From: Janthinobacterium sp. 1_2014MBL_MicDiv
Lineage (GTDB): Bacteria; Pseudomonadota; Gammaproteobacteria; Burkholderiales; Burkholderiaceae_D
Assembly: GCF_001865675.1 (NCBI RefSeq)
Contig: NZ_CP011319.1
Coordinates: 1,364,001 to 1,428,000, forward strand
Reading direction: 5' to 3'
DNA length: 64,000 nt
Shown here: positions 44,112 to 53,002 of the stretch, piece by piece
Position numbering within the stretch: the first letter of the stretch is position 1
How the letters are laid out: each line of letters starts with the position of its first letter
Translations under genes and position numbers: made by a program
Notes under the pieces: model-generated
The model's input: only the letters and a program-made list of their open reading frames with translations
The model's database searches: none
What the model was told of the DNA's origin: nothing

Positions 44112-44221
44112 CATACGGGACGCTTTCAAAAAGTGGGCGGTGGACGGGGTTCATCAGGCCGAGATTGTTGCCAATGCGTTAGCCAGAATCCCCCCGTGCC
44201 GCCGTGCTGCGGGGGATGCTC

Positions 44222-44938
44222 TTACGTGGAACCTGCCGCGCGCTTGAGGCGCCGCTCCAGCCGTTCCATATCTTTCTTGACGCCGCACGATTCGGACAGG
44301 GCGCGGGCGCGTTTCAGCTGGGCCATGGCCGTTTCCGCTTCTGCCACCAGCGCCGGCGTGATGTCCGTGTCGTCGGCCTGATCGAGCACGGCGATCATGG
44401 CCAAGCCAATCGCCTTGTGCAGCTTGGCGCGCGCCTGGTCGGGCGCGTCGCTGGCGGCCGTCAGCTGTTCCACCTGACCCAGCACCTGGGCGGCATGCTG
44501 CGGATCGGCGGCCAGCTTGCCGTGCAGGTAGCCTTCGGCGAATTCGTCCAGCATCAGGGTGGCGATGTCGCGGCTGTAGGTGTCGGGCAGGGTGAACTTG
44601 TGTTCCAAGGCGTAGGCGGCCATGACCAGGGCGCGGTCGTATTCGCCCGTGTCGATGTGCCACACCAGCAAGGTGGCAAATACGTCATCCTGAGCGCCCT
44701 TGCCGCCGGCCAGCACGCCGTCGATCCATTGCGCGTAGTCGGACAGTATGGTGGCCTTGACCTCGATCTTGCGTTCAACAGACTGAATGGATTTCAGACG
44801 GCGGCGGTCGTCGGCCAGCTTGTAGAGCATCATTTCGTAGGCCGTGCCGGTGGTGACGCCTTGCGGCGCGGCGGCGCCGGCCGTGCGCTCGGCCAGCATG
44901 CGCGCGCGGTGGCGCAGGGCGGGGGATTGGTTCGCCAT
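44222..44938 (-). CDS. M: Terminase small subunit M
   Basis: The 238-residue product (P2 gpM 247) has SPALRHRARMLAE at its start and VWHIDTGEYDRALVMAAYAL, the standard block. It supplies the endonuclease/DNA-recognition part of the packaging enzyme. It overlaps N by one base (TAATG). Confidence 0.93.
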   Translation of the reverse strand: MANQSPALRHRARMLAERTAGAAAPQGVTTGTAYEMMLYKLADDRRRLKSIQSVERKIEVKATILSDYAQWIDGVLAGGKGAQDDVFATLLVWHIDTGEYDRALVMAAYALEHKFTLPDTYSRDIATLMLDEFAEGYLHGKLAADPQHAAQVLGQVEQLTAASDAPDQARAKLHKAIGLAMIAVLDQADDTDITPALVAEAETAMAQLKRARALSESCGVKKDMERLERRLKRAAGST

Positions 44939-45957
44939 TACTTGTCTTTCAGCTCGATGTTTTCCACCAGCGCGGCCAGGCCCAGGTCTTCGATCACGTA
45001 GGCGTCGTTGGACGACTCGTAGTTCTCGATGCGATCGCGTTTCGGCTCGTCCTCGACGCGGCGGCGGCGCGCGCCGTCCTGGAAGTACACCGACAGATTG
45101 TCGAAGCGCGTGATGAGGATGGCGTTATCGGGGAAGAAAGGCACGCGCGCGGCCGGCACGCCGCCGATGCGTTTCTGGCTGATGATGATGTCCGCCGCCA
45201 GGGTTTCCGTGGGCGCCTGCTTGGTGTTCACCAGCGGGAAGTATTTATCGTTCAGCAGCTTGCGCCCGACGATGGCCACCAGGCCCGTGTCTTCCTGATA
45301 CCAGGGATCGAGCAGGTTGATGGCGTCCGCCACGGCCGCGTCCAGGTTGGCATAGTCGGCGCCGTCCACGTCGCCGATGATGACCTTGCCCGGCATGCCG
45401 TTGGCGATCAGGCCCAGCACGCGCTCGGGTGCCAACTCGCGCAGGTGCTGCAGCCACCCCTTGTTCACGTCCTGCAACAGTGGGTTGGCGTCCAGATCGG
45501 TATCAGCCATGGCTTTCACGCCGTTAAAACCGATGACGATGCGGTCGAGCGCCTGGCGCGTGAGGATGGCGTTGGCCACGCGGGATTGAAAATCGGGGAA
45601 CTTGGCCCAGGCGTCCAACTTGGCATAGCTCAAATGCGTGTCGAAGTTGGTTTGTTCGCAGCGGTATTTGGTGCCGTCCATGGTGGACAGGTCGCGCGTC
45701 TTGCGTTCCTTGTCCTTGGTGTTGGTGCGGCCGGCAATCGGGCCGGAGACGCCCAGGCCCAGCTTTTCGCCTTCCTGGTCGGTCACGCCGATGATGTTGA
45801 TTTTCGACAGGAACTCGCTCGATTCCTGCATTTTCGTTTCCAGCTTCTGCTGCACGCTGGGCGTGACGCTGAAGGTCTTGGCCACGTTGTTCGTGTCGTT
45901 CAGTTGGCCCAGGCGGGTTTCATACTGGCCAAAGACCTGGCGCGTTTGCTTTTTCAT
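44938..45957 (-). CDS. N: Major capsid protein N
   Basis: The 339-residue product (P2 gpN 357) starts MKKQTRQVFGQYETRLGQLN and has FSVTPSVQQKLETKMQESSE, SGPIAGRTNTKDKERKTRDL and FNGVKAMADTDLDANPLLQD. In P2 it is cut near residue 31 by gpO during assembly. The start was taken at the ATG before KKQTRQ. Confidence 0.95.
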   Translation of the reverse strand: MKKQTRQVFGQYETRLGQLNDTNNVAKTFSVTPSVQQKLETKMQESSEFLSKINIIGVTDQEGEKLGLGVSGPIAGRTNTKDKERKTRDLSTMDGTKYRCEQTNFDTHLSYAKLDAWAKFPDFQSRVANAILTRQALDRIVIGFNGVKAMADTDLDANPLLQDVNKGWLQHLRELAPERVLGLIANGMPGKVIIGDVDGADYANLDAAVADAINLLDPWYQEDTGLVAIVGRKLLNDKYFPLVNTKQAPTETLAADIIISQKRIGGVPAARVPFFPDNAILITRFDNLSVYFQDGARRRRVEDEPKRDRIENYESSNDAYVIEDLGLAALVENIELKDK

Positions 45958-46006
45958 AAATCGTTGCTCCGTTGTTGAATGGGGTGTTGGTGGATGGCGG
46001 GCGCGC

Positions 46007-46795
46007 TTAAAACTCGGTCTGCACGGCACCGTCGTTGCCGGTGGCGGCCGGGCGGCGCGGGCCGTTGCCGGGCGCCTCGTCCATCTGCGCCTTGAAGGCG
46101 GCCAGCTCGTCCTGCGTGGCCTTCAAGGCCGTTTCGGTTTTCTCCAGGCGGGCCAGGGCGCCCGTGTAGTTGTCGTTGGCGGTGACGACGTGGCCGGCCA
46201 GCGCCTGCACGGCTTCGCTGATGTCGGCGAACTGCGCGGCGTCGGCGCCGGATTTATGGGAGAAGCGCGACAGCAGGTTTTTCATGGCGTCGGCCAGCTT
46301 GATGCCCTGCGGTTCGTCAAATTCCAGCGTCACCTCGACGGCCGAAGTAAACAGGTTGGCGGCTTGCTGCTTGCGGCCGGCGGAGAACTTGAGCGCCTCG
46401 GTGCCCAGGCTGGCCGGGCTGTCGGTGACGCCCAGGCCGACCAGGTAGGGTTGCGACGAGTCGGCAAAGTTGGGCTGGATTTCCAGGCTGGTGTACAGCT
46501 TCTGTTTGGCCTTGTTGATGGCCACCAGTTCCGGCGTGGGTTCGATCTGCGCGAACAGGGCCAGTTTCTTGCCGCTGTCGGTGTCCACTTCCTCGGCCTT
46601 GACGGCGATCACGTCGCCGTAGGCCTTGAACTGGCTGTCGGGCAGGATGCCGCGAATGTGCTCCAGCCAGATGCGCGCGCCGTAGGTTTTCGGGTTGTAG
46701 GTGGCGGCGATCTGCTCGATGGTGGCGCGGTCGATGTTGCGGCCGTCCGTGGTGGCGCCTTCGGTGGCGACGCGGAAGAATTTCGATTTGGACAT
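46007..46795 (-). CDS. O: Capsid scaffold/protease O
   Basis: The 262-residue product (P2 gpO 284) has an N-terminal serine protease part (KSKFFRVATEGATTDGRNID; YGARIWLEHIRGILPDSQFK with the catalytic His). The C-terminal scaffold is a coiled coil (LARLEKTETALKATQDELAA). It diverges from P, with a conserved box between. The start at 46795 is the ATG before SKSKFF. Confidence 0.93.
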   Translation of the reverse strand: MSKSKFFRVATEGATTDGRNIDRATIEQIAATYNPKTYGARIWLEHIRGILPDSQFKAYGDVIAVKAEEVDTDSGKKLALFAQIEPTPELVAINKAKQKLYTSLEIQPNFADSSQPYLVGLGVTDSPASLGTEALKFSAGRKQQAANLFTSAVEVTLEFDEPQGIKLADAMKNLLSRFSHKSGADAAQFADISEAVQALAGHVVTANDNYTGALARLEKTETALKATQDELAAFKAQMDEAPGNGPRRPAATGNDGAVQTEF

Positions 46796-46863
46796 GATGG
46801 GCGTTCTCGGTTGATCGGATAACGCCATGGTCAACGTCTTGGCGCCGCGATTCAATGCGGTGC

Positions 46864-46887
46864 GGGTTGCTATGGGCCATAGCGACT
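46864..46887. promoter_or_regulatory. Probable Ogr-binding box between O and P
   Basis: The core GCTATGG-G-CCATAGC (46869-46883) is a perfect 7-1-7 palindrome and extends imperfectly to ten bases on each side. It shares 18 of 24 positions with the box before V. It is 44 bp before the P start and 68 bp before O, so one site may serve both late promoters. Confidence 0.65.
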
Positions 46888-46931
46888 TCTGCCTTCCCCC
46901 GCTCCGCGCGCGCGCGGCCTACGCTGGCGGC

Positions 46932-48743
46932 ATGCTGACAATCGAGAAAACAAGCGAACAAACCGTCGATGGAATCATCGGCGAACTGGCCGTGCCCGAA
47001 TCCGAGCCGCGCCGAGCCGCGCGCGCCCTGTACTGGAAGGGCTGGCGCATTTCGTCCATCGCCCGCCACCTGGGGATCAAGCGCAGCACCATCAATAGCT
47101 GGAAAGAGCGCGACGAATGGGACAAGGCGCAGGCCATCGAGCACGTCGAGGCGTCGGCCGAGCTGCGCCTGGTGAAACTGATCGAAAAAGAGGTCAAGAG
47201 CGGCAGCGACTACAAGGAAATTGATCTGCTGGCGCGCACCATCGTGCAGATGGCGCGCGTGCGCCGCTACGAGCAGCCGGGCGGTAACGAGGTCGATCTC
47301 AACCCCAAGCTGGCCAATCGCAATGCTGGGCCGAAGAAGAAGCCGACGCGCAACGACTTCAGCGACGAGCAGCGCATTCAGCTGCTCGACGCCTTTCAGG
47401 ATTCGCTCTTCGACTATCAAAAGGTGTGGTTCCGCAACGGCGACCAGCGCACGCGTGCCATCCTCAAGTCCCGCCAGATCGGCGCCACCTGGTACTTCGC
47501 CCGCGAGGCGCTGGTCGACGCCATGGCAACGGGCCGCAATCAGATCTTCCTGTCCGCCTCAAAAAGCCAGGCGCACGTCTTCAAGCAATACATCGTGCAA
47601 TTCGCGCGCGAGGCGGCCGGTATCGAGCTGACGGGCGACCCCATCGTGTTGCCGAACGGCGCGCATCTGTACTTCCTGGGCACCAACGCGCGCACGGCGC
47701 AGGGCTACCACGGCAATTTCTATTTCGATGAATTCTTCTGGACGCAGAATTTCCAGGAGTTGAACAAGGTGGCCTCGGGCATGGCCATCCACAAGAAGTG
47801 GCGCAAGACCTATTTTTCCACGCCATCCTCGACCACGCACCAGGCTTACCCGTTCTGGACGGGCGAGCTGTTCAACAAGCGCCGCGCCAAGGCGGACCAG
47901 GTGAACATCGACGTGAGCCACGGCCGCCTGTCGTCGGGCTTTACGGGCGAGGACAAGATATGGCGCCAGATCGTCACCATCCTCGATGCCGAGCGCGGCG
48001 GCTGCAACCTGTTCGACATCGACGAGCTGCGCAACTTCGAATACAGCCCGGACCAGTTCGACAACCTGCTGATGTGCAATTTTATTGACGACTCGGCCTC
48101 GGTCTTCCCGCTGGCCGAGCTGCAGCGCTGCATGGTCGATTCCTGGGTGGAATGGGACGACTACAAGCCGTTGCTTGGCCTGCGCCCGTTCGGCAACCGG
48201 CCCGTATGGATCGGCTACGACCCGGCCTTGAACGGCGACAGCGCCGGCTGCGTCGTGCTGGCGCCGCCCATGACGGCCGGTGGCAAGTTCCGCATCCTGG
48301 AGCGCCACCAGTGGCGCGGGCAGAGCTTCGAAGACCACGCCGACGCCATCCGCCAGATGACCCAGCGCTACAACGTCGAATACATCGGCATCGATACCAC
48401 GGGCATGGGCATCGGCGTGCTGCCCATCGTGCGCGGCTTCTTCCCGGCCGTCACGGCGCTGAATTACTCGCCCGAAGTCAAAACCCGCATGGTGCTAAAA
48501 GCCAAAAACATCATCAGCAAGGGCCGGCTGGAATTTGACGCCGGCTGGACGGACATCGCGCAGTCCTTCATGGCCATCCACAAGACCCTGACCCCCAGCG
48601 GGCGGCACGTGACCTATGTCGCCGGCCGCAGCGACGAAACCGGCCACGCCGATCTGGCGTGGGCCTGCATGCACGCCCTCGATCACGAGCCGTTCGAAGG
48701 CACCACCGACAACCATCAATCTTTCATGGAGATTTATTCTTGA
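46932..48743 (+). CDS. P: Terminase large subunit P
   Basis: The 603-residue product (P2 gpP 590) is the packaging motor. An N-terminal HTH follows RRAARALYWKGWRISSIARH. The ATPase centre has LKSRQIGATWYFA (Walker A variant of P2-type terminases) and FYFDEFFW (Walker B). The nuclease domain begins at IGYDPALNGDSAGCVVLAPP with metal-binding Asp residues. The start at 46932 was chosen by family alignment; ATGs at 46827 and 46872 are in frame but overlap the box. Confidence 0.94.
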   Translation: MLTIEKTSEQTVDGIIGELAVPESEPRRAARALYWKGWRISSIARHLGIKRSTINSWKERDEWDKAQAIEHVEASAELRLVKLIEKEVKSGSDYKEIDLLARTIVQMARVRRYEQPGGNEVDLNPKLANRNAGPKKKPTRNDFSDEQRIQLLDAFQDSLFDYQKVWFRNGDQRTRAILKSRQIGATWYFAREALVDAMATGRNQIFLSASKSQAHVFKQYIVQFAREAAGIELTGDPIVLPNGAHLYFLGTNARTAQGYHGNFYFDEFFWTQNFQELNKVASGMAIHKKWRKTYFSTPSSTTHQAYPFWTGELFNKRRAKADQVNIDVSHGRLSSGFTGEDKIWRQIVTILDAERGGCNLFDIDELRNFEYSPDQFDNLLMCNFIDDSASVFPLAELQRCMVDSWVEWDDYKPLLGLRPFGNRPVWIGYDPALNGDSAGCVVLAPPMTAGGKFRILERHQWRGQSFEDHADAIRQMTQRYNVEYIGIDTTGMGIGVLPIVRGFFPAVTALNYSPEVKTRMVLKAKNIISKGRLEFDAGWTDIAQSFMAIHKTLTPSGRHVTYVAGRSDETGHADLAWACMHALDHEPFEGTTDNHQSFMEIYS

Positions 48744-49804
48744 GAAAAGCACCACACTTGCGCGCGCGCGGCCAGCAGGCCCAGGGCGCCCCATCAACAG
48801 CGGCCACGGCGCCGGCCGCCGCCGGCATCGAGGCGTTTTCCTTCGGCGACCCGACGCCCGTGCTCGAACACGCCGATATCCTCGATTGCTTCGAATGCTG
48901 GAAGAACGGCCACTGGTATGAGCCGCCCGTCAACCTGGCGGGCCTGGCCAAGTCCTTCAATGCCGGCGTGCACCACAGCAGCGCCATCCACTTCAAGGCC
49001 AACGTGCTGACGTCCACCCTGATGCCGACGAAATACCTGTCGCGCGATGGCTTCAAGCGCATGGCCCTGGACTATCTGACCTTTGGCAATGCCTACCTGG
49101 AAGACCGGCCTAGCCGCAGCGGCAAGGCGCTGGCATACCAGCATGCGCTGGCCAAGTACATGCGGCGCGGCGTCGATCTGGACACGTATTTTTTCGTGAA
49201 CGGCTACCAGGCCGTGCACCAGTTCGACAAGGGCCGCGTATTCCACCTGATGGAACCGGACGTGAACCAGGAGCTGTACGGCGTGCCGCAGTACCTGAGC
49301 GCGTTGCAGTCGGCCTGGCTCAACGAGGCGGCCACCCTGTTCCGCCGCAAGTATTACAAGAATGGCTCGCACGCCGGTTTCGTGTTCTACATGACGGACG
49401 CCGCGGCGAACACGCAGGACGTGGACAACCTGCGCCAGGCCATGCGCGACAGCAAGGGGCCGGGCAACTTCCGCAACCTGTTCATGTACGCGCCCAACGG
49501 CAAGAAGGACGGCATCCAGATTCTGCCGGTGTCGGACGTGGCCGCCAAGGACGAGTTTTTCAACATCAAGAGCGTGACGCGTGACGACCAGCTGGCCGCG
49601 CACCGCGTGCCGCCGCAGCTCATGGGCATCCTGCCGAACAATGCCGGCGGCTTCGGCGCCGTCGAACCGGCCGCGCGCGTCTTCGCGCGCAATGAGCTGG
49701 TGCCGCTGCAGGCACAGTTCATGGCGATCAACGAGTGGGCGGGCGTGGAAGTGGTGCGCTTCGCGCCGTATGACCTGGCCACGGGCGGGGAGGGCGCGCA
49801 ATGA
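48740..49804 (+). CDS. Q: Portal protein Q
   Basis: The 354-residue product (P2 gpQ 344) has FSFGDPTPVLEHADILDCFE at its start and then WYEPPVNLAGLAKSFNAGVH, with YKNGSHAGFVFYMTDAAANT and RVPPQLMGILPNNAGGFGAV, all typical. The start is a TTG overlapping the P stop (TTGA), which makes the reading tightly coupled. Confidence 0.94.
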   Translation: MRKAPHLRARGQQAQGAPSTAATAPAAAGIEAFSFGDPTPVLEHADILDCFECWKNGHWYEPPVNLAGLAKSFNAGVHHSSAIHFKANVLTSTLMPTKYLSRDGFKRMALDYLTFGNAYLEDRPSRSGKALAYQHALAKYMRRGVDLDTYFFVNGYQAVHQFDKGRVFHLMEPDVNQELYGVPQYLSALQSAWLNEAATLFRRKYYKNGSHAGFVFYMTDAAANTQDVDNLRQAMRDSKGPGNFRNLFMYAPNGKKDGIQILPVSDVAAKDEFFNIKSVTRDDQLAAHRVPPQLMGILPNNAGGFGAVEPAARVFARNELVPLQAQFMAINEWAGVEVVRFAPYDLATGGEGAQ

Positions 49805-50016
49805 GCGACCATATCGACAACACGGACAAGATCATCTTCGCCGAGGTGGCGCGCGGCCTGGCCGCCGTGCGCAGCCGGCCCGCCCTGGTGGCGCATGGCT
49901 GCTGCCACTACTGCGACGAGGCGCTGGCGCCCGCGCTGCTGTTCTGCAATGCGGACTGCCGCGACGACTACGACAAGGAGCAGGCGGCGAAGGCCCGCGC
50001 CGGCCGCCCAGGATGA
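49801..50016 (+). CDS. Small Cys-rich (zinc-ribbon-like) protein after Q
   Basis: The 71-residue product has HGCCHYCDEALAPALLFCNA and then DCRDDYDKEQ: five Cys plus His, enough for a zinc ribbon of the CxxC...CxxxC type. The ATG overlaps the Q stop (ATGA). Small genes of this shape commonly follow the portal gene in P2-like prophages. Role unknown. Confidence 0.7.
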   Translation: MSDHIDNTDKIIFAEVARGLAAVRSRPALVAHGCCHYCDEALAPALLFCNADCRDDYDKEQAAKARAGRPG

Positions 50017-50090
50017 CCAGCACGCCGCGATAGCCGGTAGGGCAGGGGCGCGATAGCCCAGCCGCACCGAAGCGCCCCAGCCACCGCACA

Positions 50091-50113
50091 AGCCGCCCAC
50101 GAGGCGGCTTTTT
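50091..50113 (+). terminator. Rho-independent terminator after P-Q operon
   Basis: A 7-bp perfect stem (AGCCGCC / GGCGGCT) with a 5-base loop is followed by a run of T. It ends the rightward P-Q transcript. Confidence 0.85.
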
Positions 50114-50182
50114 CACGTCCCGCCGAATGACGTTGCGATGAAAGCAAGGAAAAAGCCCCGTTTCGGCCCGGCGCGCGCAGTT

Positions 50183-50210
50183 GTCCCCCCTCCACACCTG
50201 CCCGCTATAT
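50183..50210. other. Candidate cos region
   Basis: In P2 the cohesive-end site lies beside Q and has a GGCG-AGG-CGGGG-rich core. On the minus strand this stretch reads GGTGTGGAGGGGGGAC with a TATATAGCGGG flank. The place fits and the base pattern resembles P2 cos, but the match is loose and I cannot confirm it. Confidence 0.3.
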
Positions 50211-50290
50211 AGGGGGCTTTTGACTCAAATTTGCAACATGGCCGAAGGCGCATGAGGACTGGCGCGGAGGGGCGAAGTGGCGGCATGCGA

Positions 50291-50320
50291 TTTGACGCAT
50301 TTTGACGCACTTTGAGCGGT
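50291..50320 (+). repeat. Three 10-bp direct repeats
   Basis: The units TTTGACGCAT, TTTGACGCAC and TTTGAGCGGT follow each other with a period of exactly ten. They lie between the candidate cos region and the SOS operon. Period of one helix turn suggests protein binding on one DNA face. Confidence 0.55.
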
Positions 50321-50482
50321 TTTTCGTGCGGGTAGTGTTGCGACGTGGGAACGACGTTGTTTTCGCGCTGTTCCGCGTCCTGGCGCGGCTCTGTGCTATG
50401 TATGGCGCCTCTATGCTGACGATCATTCATCTTCACGCCGACGCATCATCGCCGCGTATTGCGGCCTCAAGAACTCTTGATA

Positions 50483-50502
50483 TACTGTATGTATGTACAG
50501 TA
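50483..50502 (+). promoter_or_regulatory. LexA (SOS) box
   Basis: TACTGTATGTATGTACAGTA has the CTGT-N8-ACAG core of the LexA box and is nearly palindromic. It lies just upstream of the small gene and SRAP gene, so their expression should rise on DNA damage. Confidence 0.85.
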
Positions 50503-50520
50503 TTTTATTTGGGTGTCATG

Positions 50521-50859
50521 ATGATTGTTAAAATGTTAAAGATGCGCCTTGCTGGGGTGGAGGTGCCCAAGCGACGGCTGCATGATCGCTACAACTCGGC
50601 ACGGCCCGGCACGTTGGAAGTCGTTGAAACGACAGACCAGGGCTTGCACCGTTTGGTGAAGCTGGCCCGATTCACTTACGGCGAGAGCGGCAAATACGTT
50701 GACACACTGTTCGATGTGAATTTGCTCTGGTATCGGGACGGGCGCATGGTGTTGTCAGGGTTTGAGCGCAGTAAAGTGGATATGCAATTTTGCGACTATG
50801 CGCAGTCCTGGCTGTGTTTTGTCGGGACGGAGCCGCCGCCAATGCCAGAAGGCAGGTAG
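50521..50859 (+). CDS. Conserved small protein under LexA control
   Basis: A 112-residue product with VEVPKRRLHDRYNSARPGTL, TDQGLHRLVKLARFTYGESG and KYVDTLFDVNLLWYRDGRMV, and SGFERSKVDMQFCDYAQSWL. No domain that I can name, but the compact strand/helix text and absence of low complexity suggest a real conserved protein. I believe similar genes precede SRAP genes in other proteobacterial elements. The start lies after the LexA box; ATGs at 50518, 50521 and 50542 all fit. In phage 186 the LexA-controlled gene near the Q end is tum, an anti-repressor. A similar role is a hypothesis from place. Confidence 0.65.
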   Translation: MIVKMLKMRLAGVEVPKRRLHDRYNSARPGTLEVVETTDQGLHRLVKLARFTYGESGKYVDTLFDVNLLWYRDGRMVLSGFERSKVDMQFCDYAQSWLCFVGTEPPPMPEGR

Positions 50860-50869
50860 AATAAATTGC

Positions 50870-51508
50870 ATGTGCGCCGACTATACCCCCAGCCGTAGCG
50901 ATCAAATCGAACAGCATTTCGCTGTCCGCTCCCCCCAGTTTGACCTGCCGCCGGAAGCCTGGCCGGGCTACATGGCGCCGATCATTCGCGCCTCGCACGA
51001 GGTGCCCGGCGAGCTGGAAGTCGCGCCGGCATGTTTCGGGATGGTGCCACATTGGGCCGATATGAAGCTGGCGCGCCAGACCTATAACGCCCGCACCGAA
51101 ACGGTGGCGCAGAAGCCATCCTTCCGCAATGCCTGGAAGCGCAAACAGTTCTGCATTATTCCGGCGGATAATTTCTTTGAACCTTGCTATGAGACTGGAA
51201 AACCGGTTCGCTGGCGCATCGAGCGCGCCGATGGCATGCTGGCCGCCATCGCTGGGATATGGGAATTCCGGCCGCAAGATTTGTTGCTGTCGTTCTCGAT
51301 GCTGACGATAAACGCCGATGGCCACCCGCTCATGCAGCGCTTCCACAAGCCGGATGATGAAAAGCGGATGGTGATGATCCTCGACCCCTACCAGTATCAC
51401 GGCTGGCTCGATGGTTCTCTTGTGACAGAAGAGGATTTGTTCCAGCAGTATCCAGCGGAACGCCTCATAGCTGTAGCTGATCCACTTCCGCCGCGTGTGA
51501 AAAAATGA
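50870..51508 (+). CDS. SRAP-domain protein (HMCES/YedK family)
   Basis: The 212-residue protein shields abasic sites in single-stranded DNA by a thiazolidine cross-link. Cys2 (MCADYTPSR after Met removal) is the reacting residue. N73 in YNARTET, E104 in CIIPADNFFEP and H159 in RFHKPDDEKRM fit the other active-site residues, though the usual FYEW is FFEP here. The start at 50870 was chosen so that Cys is residue 2. It lies 10 bp after the small LexA-controlled gene. In a phage it may protect replicating or incoming DNA. Confidence 0.9.
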   Translation: MCADYTPSRSDQIEQHFAVRSPQFDLPPEAWPGYMAPIIRASHEVPGELEVAPACFGMVPHWADMKLARQTYNARTETVAQKPSFRNAWKRKQFCIIPADNFFEPCYETGKPVRWRIERADGMLAAIAGIWEFRPQDLLLSFSMLTINADGHPLMQRFHKPDDEKRMVMILDPYQYHGWLDGSLVTEEDLFQQYPAERLIAVADPLPPRVKK

Positions 51509-51664
51509 ACACGGGCTGGATGTTTGCAAGCGAGGGGCAGGTCTGACGATTGGCCAAAAGCTCAACGGAGGGCGAATTTCACGGCGCAGTTCTATTAAAG
51601 CAGAAGCCGTGTCCAAATGTCAGACCTGACCCCGGCCCGCGTCGCTTGGCGTTCGCGATCATCC

Positions 51665-53002
51665 CTAGTCTACTTGCTCGGTGGGCAGGTTGTTTAATAT
51701 TGCTTGTACAGTCTCAAGGGGGCGCTGCCCATGGAATAGGATTCTTATAAACAGGCCGTCCGAGAGGCACACTTCATTTTTACCGTTTCCTACAAATATT
51801 GCTTTACCTTTCCACTTGTAGGGGGTTGCTCCTTTCTGTTCTAAATGACTGGTCTCTTTGTTAGTTCCCTCTCTGACGTTCACTCCCACTTTTTTTAAAC
51901 TATCAAGAAAGTTAGTGATGTTTAGTCCAAGACATACATTCTTTCGCCCGAAGAGGAGATCAAATTTATGTTCGTCAGGTATGTTGAGATTGAACACAGG
52001 TAACGCGAGTGGGATAGTCATGCAATCGTTAAGTCTGCATCTTGGCGACTCCAAACTACCTTCAACTTCATCGAACAACATGTTAAATATTGCGTGTCCA
52101 CCCCCTTTAAATGCATCCTTGGAATAAGCTCCCATGAAGAGACAATTATCAATGACGTGATAGCCCCAGCCTTGAGAGTCGCTACTTGCAAGGATTTTGT
52201 TTAGCTCTTCGTCCCACTTGGGAACATAGACGAACTCTTCAGGAATAGTGACAATGTGTTCTGTATCTGGATCAACGGATTTCCCTTTTGACATCACCTC
52301 AGTAACGTGGTTCATCCGGCCCGTTTGTCGGAGCATGCGTTGTAACTGCTTCATGCCTGACTTGCCTTGTTCTTGTGCGAAGTGGTTAAAGGCATGATCA
52401 CACTGCGTTTCAATGAAGAACTTCATGAAATCCATGATTTCGTGATTTTTCTTACCTTCCTTTACCTCAGCGATGCTGAACTGACCTCGCGAATCTAGGC
52501 AGAGTAAATCTCCAACTTGTACAAAAGAGGTTAGATCTGAAATGATGGAAATACTTCCTGGGTCTTCTTTTGCTCGCTCGTTTGCACAGAAAACGACTGA
52601 TTCGAAATTTGATTCCTTTAAGTTTACCGGGGGGTGTTCTTTGTAAAATCGGCGCGCGTGGCAAAGTTGATGTCCAATTAATTGCCATACCATCGCATCA
52701 GTTATGCCTTTGATAAGCACATCGTGAGAGTCAGTGAGAGGTTCGTGTGACTGAACGAGTTCAATGATTTTTTTTTGTGCTGCATTCATGCCCGCATGCG
52801 ATGCAAAGAGAAATTTCGACTGTATCTCCGGATTACCTTGGAAGCTGTCTAGCCCCTTCATTTCTTTCCACAATGGCTCAGAGCCTTTGCATGCAAGTCG
52901 ATACAGTTCGCGCGCCATATCTTCTAATTCTGGGCGAAGTGAGACGGGGTGCAAAGCTGTTAAGGGGTTATAAGTGTTTCTGGCTTCCTTCTTGATGTTC
53001 AT
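51665..53002 (-). CDS. Putative PD-(D/E)XK nuclease, defence candidate
   Basis: The 445-residue product has no family I can name. Residues 165-181 read D-LLCLDSRGQFSIAEVK with D165, E179 and K181 spaced as in the PD-(D/E)XK nuclease core (D-x(n)-ExK), and Q200 may be the following helix residue. The N-terminal 150 residues are helical (ARELYRLACKGSEPLW; MVWQLIGHQLCHARRF). The C-terminal half (VYVPKWDEELNKILASSDSQ onward) could be a sensing or target domain. It is A/T-rich, lies next to attR, and is followed upstream by a DUF4145 gene on the same strand. A restriction-type or abortive defence role is inferred from motif and place. Confidence 0.6.
   Translation of the reverse strand: MNIKKEARNTYNPLTALHPVSLRPELEDMARELYRLACKGSEPLWKEMKGLDSFQGNPEIQSKFLFASHAGMNAAQKKIIELVQSHEPLTDSHDVLIKGITDAMVWQLIGHQLCHARRFYKEHPPVNLKESNFESVVFCANERAKEDPGSISIISDLTSFVQVGDLLCLDSRGQFSIAEVKEGKKNHEIMDFMKFFIETQCDHAFNHFAQEQGKSGMKQLQRMLRQTGRMNHVTEVMSKGKSVDPDTEHIVTIPEEFVYVPKWDEELNKILASSDSQGWGYHVIDNCLFMGAYSKDAFKGGGHAIFNMLFDEVEGSLESPRCRLNDCMTIPLALPVFNLNIPDEHKFDLLFGRKNVCLGLNITNFLDSLKKVGVNVREGTNKETSHLEQKGATPYKWKGKAIFVGNGKNEVCLSDGLFIRILFHGQRPLETVQAILNNLPTEQVD

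Noticed and set aside
44150..44220. Terminator between M and L (C-rich and G-rich runs)
   Set aside because: The C and G runs pair only loosely with several mismatches and no T-run follows on either strand.
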